DNA of 19,118 nucleotides. Source: DRTC01 sp964521025. Lineage in GTDB: Bacteria; Cloacimonadota; Cloacimonadia; Cloacimonadales; TCS61. The DNA lies in assembly GCA_964521025.1 (NCBI GenBank), contig CAZFPK010000058.1, positions 1 to 19,118 on the forward strand, written 5' to 3'. Every line of letters begins with the position of its first letter. The first letter of the stretch is position 1. The notes beneath the pieces are model-generated. The model was not told the origin of the DNA and did no database searches. It saw only the letters and a program-made list of their open reading frames with translations. Position numbers and translations under genes: made by a program. Below, in pieces: positions 5,199-11,482 of the stretch.

Positions 5199-7949
5199 AT
5201 GGGACGATGGAATTTATTTGGAAAGAAGGATAAAAGAATTGTGGGATTACCGCCAAAAGGACGGAGTTCTGCAGAACAGCAGAAATTTGAGAGTTTGGTG
5301 TCTGCACTTACCGACTATTACAGTAACAGTAAGTTGTTTACCTGTTTGGCATTACTGGAAAAGATGCAGATATATAATCCGGATGTATCACATTCGATCA
5401 GGAATTGGATCAATATGAGTAACACGGGACATAAGATCATCCTTTCCGGAGGGACAGATGCGAGCAATGAAAAAGTATTAAAGGAATTGAATTTGCTTGC
5501 TTCCAATCTTTATCAGAGAAGTTTCGGAATAGACGGTTTGATCAATCATTATTTGAACCAGGTCGCAGTTACGGGAGCAATTTCTTCCGAAGATATTTTG
5601 GAGCAGGATCTATCGGGAGTGAAAACCGTCGAATTGATCCCGGTATCGCAGATCAGGTTCCGGTATGAAGAAGATTGGCATCCGTATCAGTGGCTCAACG
5701 GTCATGAATATAAACTGAATTCTCTGACTTATGATTACCTGGCACACTTGCTGATGGAAGTAGGTAAACCTTATGCAAAACCTTTAATTATAGCGGCAAT
5801 CGATCCGGTCAATCGACAGCGTGATATGCATGAGAATATTGCTTATATGATGAAGAAATACGGGATGCTGGGTTTTGTTTCGTTAGCAATGCAACCGCCG
5901 CCGCGGGATCGTCATAATAAAGAGACGGAAGCGGAATATCAGAAAAGGATGTCCAATCTATTGTCTAGGATGTCTTCTTCCCTTATCGATTCTTATAAAG
6001 ACGGAACCATGGTTCACTTTAAGGATCAGGAGATAAATTTCAATAATTTCGGAGCGATGACCAAAGGTTCGGAAGAAATTCACCGTCTCAATGAGGAGCA
6101 GGTCTTCAGCGGAATCGGGATCGATCCGGCCATGCAGGGACGGTCGTTTTCCACGACAGAGACTTATGCCGGAGTAGTTTATAACCTGCTCGGAAATGAA
6201 GCGAAAAACCTGCAAAGAATGGTGAAACGGAGACAGGAAAATACTTATAATCTACACCTGCAATTGACGGGAAATAAACTGCAAGCGAAGATCAAATTCG
6301 ATAAAATAGCAGAGAAGGATCCGAAAGCAGCAGCAGAGCGGGAAAAGATCGAGATCGAAAATGTGTGCAGGAAGGTCGATAAAGGGATCATTACACCGCA
6401 AATGGGAGCAAATGAACTCGGTTATGATGTCTGGCAAAATGAAGAGCTGGCTTTAGCTGTTTATGATCAAGGGAATAATGAGTACGGATTGGTGAAAGGG
6501 AAGAAGGTTTATTATGTGTCTCAACTCACCCCCAGCCCCTCTCTTGAGAAAAGAGGGGAGGTTATGGACTTTGCGAAAATTCTAACGGAGAGATTCTTGG
6601 AAGATAATTTTCGCAAAGTTGAAAGGGAGAATGATCAATCGACAGATCAACTTATCCCAAGATTCCTGCGGAACTTGGAACAAGTTTCGGAATGGGAGTT
6701 TTACAAGAATGAGAATAAGATCAAGAAGGATTTGAATAATTATTATGAGCGGGTTTCTCCGTATTTGGATGAAGTCGAGAAAGTGGTGGTCAAGTCTGTT
6801 TTGGATAAGATCGGGAAAACGGAGTTCGGAGATTATACGGATGCCGAGGATTTTGCCGGGAAGATGTTAGATATCGTGCAAGAGGAGCATTCTGCTTTAA
6901 AAGATAATATTCTGCTCCAAAAGGAAATCGAGCAAGCATGCATAGGTGTTTACAATAATTCCCGTTTCTCCGGAAAGGCAACGATCAAATACAGCAAATT
7001 AGACAGCAGGATCACGAAATTCACGAGCATGGTCGATCAATTTTTTATCAGTTCTTATGTGGATAATAAGGGCTATGGCACGAGTATGCTCAAGTTTTTG
7101 GAGAACGAATATAACACCAAAGGAATCAATCTCTGGAATCGAATGAAACCGGAAACAATCGCTAATTTCCGCAATGCTTTCAAGGATCAACTTCTTAAAA
7201 TGAGTGACATGCAAGTTAAAAGAATTATCGATACTTCCATTATGCAGAGCCGTAATCTAGGTAATATGATGGAAATGGTTGAATTAGAAGTCGAGAGAAT
7301 GGAAGTCTATGAAGCGATGGAAGAACTGGCATGTCCGATCTGTCTGGAATTTCACGGTAAAGTAGTGGAAAGAAGATATATAGAGAATTTCATTGAAAAT
7401 ACGGTTGCTCAAACTCCGGACGAATATCTCGATAGTTTAAAAGATCGAAGTACCAACTATAAAGATATGCAGCATAATATTAGAGGAAAAGATTTCAATA
7501 AATTGGTGAGTACCGGAATCGGAACGCCGCCTTATCATCCGCATTGTCACGGTGAAATGGTGAAGCACCGGGAAGTTATCCGGGAAGTCGATGGCAGTTC
7601 CGTTAATGTCGTAGAGAAAGGAAAAAAATTGAATTTTACGGACCCGGTAACAGGCAAAGCAGCGAACCAGACTGTTAAATACTCGGTGATCGATAAATAC
7701 GGTCAGAAGGTCTATATGACGGATGAAGGTTATAAACACATTAATCAGAAACATCATGATGCTATTCCTAAAATTGCGGGAACTATTCGTTCTGCTAAAC
7801 AATTCGGCACGGCTATCGATAATAAAAATGTGACCTGTTATCAAGGAGACAGCAAATATCTATCAATAGTTTATCAAAATAATGGTAATGTAGTCTGGAC
7901 ATCGTTTAAACCGACTGATAATAAGTATTTTAAAAGGAATTATCAATGA
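5199..7949 (+). CDS. portal-MuF-toxin fusion protein
   Basis: 916 residues; AAAAAGGA site before the ATG. Residues about 1-440 resemble a phage portal protein (long helical crown, acidic/aromatic core, GIGIDPAMQGRSFSTTETYA near 305-324). Residues about 456-800 form a Mu gpF/SPP1 gp7-type head protein, with the family's cysteine/histidine signature ACPICLEFHGKV (711-722) and PPYHPHCHGEM (about 774-784). Residues about 822-916 form a separate C-terminal module (KYGQKVYMTDEGYKHINQKH ... NVVWTSFKPT), like the barnase/EndoU/RelE-type (PBECR) nuclease toxins reported at the ends of MuF proteins. Portal and MuF, usually two genes, are joined here, and the join (442-475) is encoded by two dispersed repeats read in frame. 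The stop overlaps an ATG of the next frame. It would sit in the capsid at the portal vertex; toxin delivery at infection is an inference. Confidence 0.8.
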   Translation: MGRWNLFGKKDKRIVGLPPKGRSSAEQQKFESLVSALTDYYSNSKLFTCLALLEKMQIYNPDVSHSIRNWINMSNTGHKIILSGGTDASNEKVLKELNLLASNLYQRSFGIDGLINHYLNQVAVTGAISSEDILEQDLSGVKTVELIPVSQIRFRYEEDWHPYQWLNGHEYKLNSLTYDYLAHLLMEVGKPYAKPLIIAAIDPVNRQRDMHENIAYMMKKYGMLGFVSLAMQPPPRDRHNKETEAEYQKRMSNLLSRMSSSLIDSYKDGTMVHFKDQEINFNNFGAMTKGSEEIHRLNEEQVFSGIGIDPAMQGRSFSTTETYAGVVYNLLGNEAKNLQRMVKRRQENTYNLHLQLTGNKLQAKIKFDKIAEKDPKAAAEREKIEIENVCRKVDKGIITPQMGANELGYDVWQNEELALAVYDQGNNEYGLVKGKKVYYVSQLTPSPSLEKRGEVMDFAKILTERFLEDNFRKVERENDQSTDQLIPRFLRNLEQVSEWEFYKNENKIKKDLNNYYERVSPYLDEVEKVVVKSVLDKIGKTEFGDYTDAEDFAGKMLDIVQEEHSALKDNILLQKEIEQACIGVYNNSRFSGKATIKYSKLDSRITKFTSMVDQFFISSYVDNKGYGTSMLKFLENEYNTKGINLWNRMKPETIANFRNAFKDQLLKMSDMQVKRIIDTSIMQSRNLGNMMEMVELEVERMEVYEAMEELACPICLEFHGKVVERRYIENFIENTVAQTPDEYLDSLKDRSTNYKDMQHNIRGKDFNKLVSTGIGTPPYHPHCHGEMVKHREVIREVDGSSVNVVEKGKKLNFTDPVTGKAANQTVKYSVIDKYGQKVYMTDEGYKHINQKHHDAIPKIAGTIRSAKQFGTAIDNKNVTCYQGDSKYLSIVYQNNGNVVWTSFKPTDNKYFKRNYQ
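6523..6560. repeat. AACTCACC repeat, copy 3, inside the portal-MuF gene
   Basis: Read in frame as QLTPSPSLEKRGE (about residues 442-454). Hairpin CCCCTCTCTT / AAGAGGGG is intact, although it lies in coding sequence. Confidence 0.8.
6567..6619. repeat. ACTTTGCG inverted repeat, copy 3, inside the portal-MuF gene
   Basis: ACTTTGCGAAAATTC ... GATAATTTTCGCAAAGT, read as DFAKILTERFLEDNFRKV. It follows copy 3 of the AACTCACC repeat by 6 bases. Confidence 0.75.
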
Positions 7950-7950
7950 A

Positions 7951-7990
7951 AACTCACCCCCAACCCCTCTCTAAAAAAAGAGGGGAGAAA
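7951..7990. repeat. AACTCACC repeat, copy 4
   Basis: Lies between the end of the fusion gene and the candidate immunity gene. Hairpin CCCCTCTCT / AGAGGGG, then GAAATTAAGGAAGG, which gives the ribosome site of the next gene. Confidence 0.75.
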
Positions 7991-8005
7991 TTAAGGAAGG
8001 AAAAA

Positions 8006-8317
8006 ATGAAAATTATTTATGATGATCGTAATCTAGAGATATTCAGTAAAAAAGAATATGCAGGTTTAGGATTTGGAAAAGAAGTGCCGGAGAATCTTGA
8101 AAATGCAGATTATGAGAGATTACCCACAGTGCCTACAATGTTTTTGGAAAACGGTAAATTGGCTTATATTCATATACCGACCTTTGATTTAGACCGGTTT
8201 CTAAAGGAAGTCAATAGGAGCGATGATTATTTTGCGGAGACTTTCGATGTTCCGGAACTGAAGTTGAAGGATGTGACGCTGATCGAGGTTATCGAATACA
8301 TTGGATTGAAGATTTAA
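8006..8317 (+). CDS. small acidic protein, candidate immunity to the MuF toxin
   Basis: 103 residues from ATG 8006, which has AAGGAAGG just upstream. The frame is open from an ATG at 7946 that overlaps the previous stop, but the extra 20 residues (THPQPLSKKRGEKLRK) are repeat-derived. The protein is acidic (about 22 D/E against 13 K/R), soluble, with no signal or membrane segment. Visible stretches: MKIIYDDRNLEIFSKKEYAG, LPTVPTMFLENGKLAYIHIP, DVTLIEVIEYIGLKI. I do not recognise a family. Position directly after a C-terminal toxin module, small size and acidity are the usual features of immunity proteins to polymorphic toxins, so this is the best guess. A simple unknown phage protein remains possible. 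Confidence 0.55.
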   Translation: MKIIYDDRNLEIFSKKEYAGLGFGKEVPENLENADYERLPTVPTMFLENGKLAYIHIPTFDLDRFLKEVNRSDDYFAETFDVPELKLKDVTLIEVIEYIGLKI

Positions 8318-8319
8318 AC

Positions 8320-8398
8320 AACTTCCGAATGTGCGCAGATCTTCGGAATGTTGTGAAAGTCTGACAACAATCGGAAGATCTGCGAACATTCCGATGTT
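8320..8398. repeat. 79-nt palindromic repeat, copy 2
   Basis: AACTTCCGAATGTGCGCAGA ... ATCTGCGAACATTCCGATGTT (right arm given in part: CTGCGAACATTCCGATGTT). The arms pair over about 33 bases with few mismatches. Followed by AAAAAGGAGG at 8405-8414, as in copy 1. Confidence 0.8.
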
Positions 8399-8418
8399 TT
8401 AAAGAAAAAGGAGGAAAG

Positions 8419-8742
8419 ATGAAGAAAAAAGAAACTCACCCCGACCCTCTCTTGAAAAGAGAGGGAGAAAACAAATCTGATCACTCTCTTAAAATGGAGG
8501 GAGAAAACAAATCTGATCACTCTCTTAAAATGGAGGGAGAAAGAAAGGAAAAAGAGAGAAAACTCGATCTTGAATTGGAGAAAGCAAAGCAACTTGAACA
8601 GCAGAAAATGGAGTTGTTATTAGCCAATAGAAAGCAACCGTTAGACTCCGGAAAGGTGATCGAATTGAAAGGGCTGATCGGAAAACTGGCTGTTAGTTAT
8701 AACGGGCTGGCAAAGATGGAACTCTCTAAATTGAATATTTAA
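8419..8742 (+). CDS. small charged coiled-coil protein with repeat-made N-terminus
   Basis: 107 residues, start after AAGGAGG. Residues 5-41 come from an AACTCACC repeat and a 36-base tandem duplication, giving two copies of GENKSDHSLKME. The native part seems to begin near residue 41: ERKEKERKLDLELEKAKQLE QQKMELLLANRKQPLD is a charged coiled coil, followed by a short helical end, LKGLIGKLAVSYNGLAKMEL. No family recognised. It lies before the lysin gene and might be a small structural or lysis-accessory protein, but nothing in the sequence proves it. Confidence 0.5.
   Translation: MKKKETHPDPLLKREGENKSDHSLKMEGENKSDHSLKMEGERKEKERKLDLELEKAKQLEQQKMELLLANRKQPLDSGKVIELKGLIGKLAVSYNGLAKMELSKLNI
8433..8470. 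repeat. AACTCACC repeat, copy 5, inside the start of a gene
   Basis: Begins four codons after the ATG at 8419 and is read in frame as THPDPLLKREGE. Hairpin CCCTCTCTT / AAGAGAGGG. Confidence 0.8.
8465..8542 (+). repeat. 36-bp tandem repeat (12 codons, about 2 copies)
   Basis: The unit GAGAAAACAAATCTGATCAC plus the next 16 bases occurs at 8465-8500 and again from 8501. It extends the adjacent AACTCACC hairpin repeat and keeps the reading frame. Confidence 0.8.
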
Positions 8743-8759
8743 TATTGAAGATTGAATAT

Positions 8760-8787
8760 TATCCACTAATTACACGAATTACACGAA
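8760..8787 (+). repeat. diverged TATCCAC-type dispersed repeat
   Basis: TATCCACTAATTACACGAAT and following bases, related to the 28-base repeat at 934 and 16262. The stretch 8743-8903 has no gene. It also holds TTGAATATT-type repeats and GGACGCTGATCTGTTATG, seen again near 10027. Confidence 0.5.
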
Positions 8788-8903
8788 CATTGAAGATTAT
8801 TCAGGACGCTGATCTGTTATGAAAAAAGAGGAAAAAAATAAAATCTTAATCATAAAGATCATAAGCAATCAGCGTAAATCTGCGTAAAAAAAAGAGGACA
8901 AAG

Positions 8904-9263
8904 ATGGGAGATATTTCAAAGAATTTCAGCAGGAAGGAATTTGTCTGTAAATGCGGGTGCGGGTTCGATACGGTCGATGCGGAACTGATCACGGTTTTGG
9001 AAGATGTGCGGGCAAAATTTTATGGAGAGCGGGTGTTTATTTCCAGCGGGAGCAGATGCAGAAAGCATAATAATAATGTACGAGGATCAGCAAGTTCACA
9101 GCATCTGCTCGGGAAGGCAGCAGATATCGTGATCATGAAGATTCCGGCTTACTTAGTGGCGGATTACTTGGAAGAGAAATATCCGGATAAATACGGGATC
9201 GGACGATATCGCGGGTTTACTCATATCGATGTGCGGGGAGAGAAGGCACGGTGGAGTCAGTAA
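8904..9263 (+). CDS. M15-family peptidase (phage lysin)
   Basis: 119 residues; GAGGACAAAG before the ATG. Single peptidase M15A/M15_3 domain (D-Ala-D-Ala carboxypeptidase/endopeptidase-like) that cuts peptidoglycan peptide bridges. The zinc ligands are visible: H67 and D74 in SSQHLLGKAADIV, and H107 in FTHIDVRG. The opening FSRKEFVCKCGCGF is the usual start of this short phage subfamily. No signal peptide, so export would need a holin. No holin gene is adjacent. The gene ends at 9263 in front of a hairpin and faces a minus-strand gene. Confidence 0.88.
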   Translation: MGDISKNFSRKEFVCKCGCGFDTVDAELITVLEDVRAKFYGERVFISSGSRCRKHNNNVRGSASSQHLLGKAADIVIMKIPAYLVADYLEEKYPDKYGIGRYRGFTHIDVRGEKARWSQ

Positions 9264-9264
9264 C

Positions 9265-9281
9265 CCCATCGTCCCGATGGG
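9265..9281. repeat. short G/C hairpin after the lysin gene
   Basis: CCCATCG-TCC-CGATGGG, right after the stop codon; no T-run follows. It may protect the mRNA end. Confidence 0.5.
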
Positions 9282-9306
9282 AAGTTGAATTGGTTGAATC
9301 AGGAAA

Positions 9307-9335
9307 AAAAGTTCAATCGAAATGACTGAACTTTT
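9307..9335. terminator. bidirectional intrinsic terminator
   Basis: AAAAGTTCA and TGAACTTTT form a stem with A-run on one side and T-run on the other, between two convergent genes. Confidence 0.6.
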
Positions 9336-9366
9336 ATAAAATTGTTCTTTAAAATATGATAGAGTG

Positions 9367-9870
9367 TCAGTTTACTTTGGTAAACAATTCTTCTTCACCT
9401 GAAACAAGAACGACGATATTGGAGAAGATCAGATTTTCCGGTTTTATGGGAAAGACGATCCAGCCGGTTTCGGCTTGGTTAGGTTGAAGAAATGCTTTGA
9501 AATCAAAAGGAGAGAGGGAAACATAATCTTCGCTGGTTTTTGGAGTAGTGCGGACAGTTAGCATATCAGAGATAAAATCGACACCATCACATTGATCACG
9601 GGATTTCAACGCTTTTACATCGATCACCCGACAGGCAGAATATCTTTGTTCTTTGTCAGCAGCAGTTTGGCTTAAATAAATATCGAGAATGCTGAACGGT
9701 TTATTTCCGACATTACTGATAGAGACTTTCATAGCAACACCAAAAGTATGATTGAAATAGGTTTTGTGGAAACTAAAAAGCATCTTTGTTTTTTTGCTTT
9801 TTATTCCCTGTAAGCGAAACATCAAATTTGTCATAAGACTTGCTCCTGCAATGATCACAGTCGGATCCAT
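9367..9870 (-). CDS. lone minus-strand gene, unknown (moron-like)
   Basis: 167 residues on the minus strand, start preceded by CGGAGG (9875-9880 on the plus strand as CCTCCG). The N-terminus (MDPTVIIAGASLMTNLMFRL) is mildly hydrophobic; the rest is strand-rich, with VAMKVSISNVGNKPFSILDI YLSQ and a C-terminal TGWIVFPIKPENLIFSNIVV LVSG. This looks like a small immunoglobulin-like beta fold, similar in outline to proteins whose strands read 'V.N.G..P..I..I'. No family recognised. It is the only minus-strand gene in the window, has its own promoter and shares a terminator with the lysin gene. That is the usual look of a moron: an independently expressed cargo gene in a prophage. Confidence 0.7.
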   Translation of the reverse strand: MDPTVIIAGASLMTNLMFRLQGIKSKKTKMLFSFHKTYFNHTFGVAMKVSISNVGNKPFSILDIYLSQTAADKEQRYSACRVIDVKALKSRDQCDGVDFISDMLTVRTTPKTSEDYVSLSPFDFKAFLQPNQAETGWIVFPIKPENLIFSNIVVLVSGEEELFTKVN

Positions 9871-9910
9871 GAAAACCTCCGTTGGTTTTATTTATTAAAA
9901 TGACGAGATA

Positions 9911-9938
9911 GAAATAATAGATGATAACCGGCTGTCAA
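9911..9938 (-). promoter_or_regulatory. probable promoter of the minus-strand gene
   Basis: On the minus strand TTGACA (9933-9938) and TATTTC (9911-9916) are 16 bases apart, about 40 bases before the ATG. The -35 is perfect, the -10 fair. Confidence 0.45.
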
Positions 9939-10001
9939 TCAGAATATAAAAAAACCTTTATATTTATTAAAATGACAGTTTGGCAGCCGGCTTATTATCT
10001 T
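9917..10001. repeat. inverted repeat with 14-nt direct repeats at the moron promoter
   Basis: GATGATAACCGGCTG (from 9920) pairs with CAGCCGGCTTATTATC (from 9984), loop about 49 bases. TTTATTAAAATGAC occurs at 9891-9904 and again at 9963-9976. The 9871-10207 stretch holds no gene: it has this element, an AACTCACC repeat and the left junction of the cassette. Confidence 0.55.
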
Positions 10002-10087
10002 GAGAAAAAAGGAGTTAAACGCTGATGGACGCTGATCGGTTATGAAAAAATATGAAAAAGGATAGTTGAAGCGGTTGAATTAGGGAA

Positions 10088-10148
10088 AACTCACCCCCAG
10101 CCCCTCTCTTAAAAAAAGAGGGAGACTAAATTGAATTTTTGAGATTAA
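10088..10148. repeat. AACTCACC repeat, copy 6
   Basis: AACTCACCCCCAGCCCCTCT ... AAAGAGGGAG, then TTTTTGAGATTAAAATG. No gene begins directly after it, unlike most other copies. Confidence 0.7.
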
Positions 10149-10155
10149 AATGTGA

Positions 10156-10207
10156 GAGCAACGCCACGAAGGACTTCATCTTGCTTATCTCACTGTGGGT
10201 TGCCTTG
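10156..10207 (+). other. left flank of the cassette array (hairpin plus CCTTG^TT)
   Basis: GCAACGCCAC (10157-10166) pairs with GTGGGTTGC (10195-10203) with one bulged G, then CCTTG ends at the G^TT cut. The stem with one extra base on its left arm is like the L''/L' pair of attC, but the outer R'' (CTCATAACAAGG expected) is missing. Confidence 0.45.
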
Positions 10208-11158
10208 TTATGAGTAGCGATAAAAGAGGATTGAATGATAACTAACGATGAATTGAAAAGACGACAGAGTTTACCTATCTTTGAAAAAATAAGATGGTCA
10301 AAAGAACGGATTTGGGATTTCTATACACATTTTGATGGCGCGGTTTATGTCTCATTATCTGGTGGTAAAGACTCTACAGTTCTTTTGCATATAGTTCGAT
10401 CTGTATTCCCATATACTCCCGCTGTTTTTGTAGATACTGGTTTAGAATACCCGGAGATTCGGTCTTTTGTGAGAACACATGAGAATGTAACTTGGTTAAA
10501 GCCAAGGATGTCATTCACAAAAGTAATTGAGAAATATGGTTATCCAGTAATATCAAAAGAACAAGCACAATATATTTGTGAATATCGCACAACAAAAAGC
10601 GAAAAGTTAAAAAATATCAGATGGAATGGAAACAAATATGGACAAGGTAAAATATCGGAGAAATGGAAATATCTAACAGAAGCACCATTTAAGATTTCTC
10701 ACAAATGTTGTGATATTATGAAGAAAAATCCTATCAGAAAATATGAAAAAGAATCTGGCAGATTTGCTTTAATCGGAACAATGGCAAGCGAATCAAGAAT
10801 ACGAATGGTGTATTATTTGAAAAATGGGTGCAACGCTTTTGAATTAAATAGACCAAGATCAATGCCAATTTCAATATGGACTGAAAAGGATATTTGGGAA
10901 TATATAAAATTATTCGATGTTCCCTACTCAAAAATATATGATATGGGATGTGATCGCACAGGTTGCATGTTCTGCATGTTTGGTGTTCATTTGGAACAAT
11001 CTGATTTATTCTCAAAAAACAGATTTCAAAGGATGAAGGAAACACATCCTAAACAATGGGATTACTGTATAAATAAATTAGGTTTAGGCAAAGTGTTGGA
11101 TTATATAAATGTTAGTTACTCATAACACTTTTCTGCCACGCAAGGCGTGGAGATGGTG
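10208..11158 (+). mobile_element. integron-like gene cassette 1 (PAPS-reductase-like cargo)
   Basis: The left end is G^TTATGAG (cut after 10207) and the right end is GTG^TTAG (cut after 11158). Joining the two ends as a circle gives GTGTTATGAG, the exact 10-base complement of CTCATAACAC at 11119-11128. This is the R''/R' rule of an integron attC. It has one gene only, starting 27 bases from the left end and with its TAA stop inside R'', as in typical cassettes. The cassette is more A/T-rich than the phage. Confidence 0.7.
10235..11125 (+). CDS. PAPS/APS reductase-like (PP-loop, Fe-S) protein
   Basis: 296 residues. PP-loop SGGKDST at 42-48 binds ATP or an adenylyl-sulfate. FVDTGLEYPEIR (about 69-80) is the usual second motif. 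Cysteine pair C158-C159 in KCCDIMKKNPIRKYE and C244-x2-C247 in CDRTGCMFCMFG fit the CC...CxxC set that holds a [4Fe-4S] cluster in APS reductases and relatives. Relatives act in sulfate reduction, DNA phosphorothioation (DndC/SspD-like), and many phage or defence loci of unknown role. As cargo in a phage, with no other sulfur gene nearby, a role in nucleic-acid modification or defence seems as likely as assimilation. GAGG site before the ATG; the TAA stop is part of the attC R'' arm. Confidence 0.8.
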   Translation: MITNDELKRRQSLPIFEKIRWSKERIWDFYTHFDGAVYVSLSGGKDSTVLLHIVRSVFPYTPAVFVDTGLEYPEIRSFVRTHENVTWLKPRMSFTKVIEKYGYPVISKEQAQYICEYRTTKSEKLKNIRWNGNKYGQGKISEKWKYLTEAPFKISHKCCDIMKKNPIRKYEKESGRFALIGTMASESRIRMVYYLKNGCNAFELNRPRSMPISIWTEKDIWEYIKLFDVPYSKIYDMGCDRTGCMFCMFGVHLEQSDLFSKNRFQRMKETHPKQWDYCINKLGLGKVLDYINVSYS

Positions 11159-11162
11159 TTAG
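11119..11162 (+). other. attC-like site of cassette 1
   Basis: CTCATAACAC, spacer of 7, CCACGC-AAG-GCGTGG hairpin, spacer of 5, then GTG^TTAG. In place, TAACAC pairs with GTGTTA. In the circular form 10 bases would pair. At 44 bases it is shorter than usual attC sites (about 57-141). Confidence 0.6.
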
Positions 11163-11248
11163 AAAAACCCTCTCAAACATAACCGGAATAAATGAGATAA
11201 TTGACAGGAAATGAAGATTGAATATCGATGGAAACGGGAAACAGGTGA

Positions 11249-11349
11249 CGGAGGGGAAGAGATTCGAACTCTTAATAGTTACCTATTATTGTGTATCAAA
11301 CAATTGACATACCATTAGGTCAAAACTTGTCACAAGTTCCGTCAACTCC
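11249..11349 (-). tRNA. tRNA-like sequence, anticodon GAT, probably degenerate
   Basis: On the minus strand there are, in order: D-arm (11306-11321, loop with GG), anticodon arm ATTGT-TTGATAC-ACAAT (11288-11304, anticodon GAT at 11295-11297), a long variable arm AATAG-GTAA-CTATT (11274-11287), T-arm AAGAG-TTCGAAT-CTCTT (11257-11273), and acceptor 3' strand CCCCTCC plus G (11249-11256). A GAT anticodon would mean Ile, yet the three-pair D stem and long variable arm are of Leu/Ser type. The 5' acceptor strand is not in place: GGAGTTG lies 20 bases further out, beyond a palindrome AACTTGT-G-ACAAGTT, and pairs at only 5 of 7 positions. No CCA. It is probably a tRNA relic or mimic. Confidence 0.45.
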
Positions 11350-11360
11350 GTTGGAGATGA

Positions 11361-11400
11361 TGGAATCTTGTGATAAGTTGACAGTTACGACTTAACACAA
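11361..11400. repeat. 14-bp imperfect hairpin in cassette 2
   Basis: TCTTGTGATAAGTT and GACTTAACACAAGA pair at 12 of 14 positions around a 9-base loop. It is similar in sequence to the AACTTGTGACAAGTT palindrome beside the tRNA-like sequence. Confidence 0.5.
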
Positions 11401-11482
11401 GACCCTGCGGGCTTGTGCCAAGTCTTTTAAACTTCACAAATCCGGAAGATTTGGTAAGTTTTTAATTTTATCCTTGACAGCA

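Noticed and set aside
7437..7844. 135-codon minus-strand ORF
   Set aside because: Lies fully in the MuF/toxin coding region, which is clearly the real frame; it is low in charged residues and rich in I/F/R, as shadows are.
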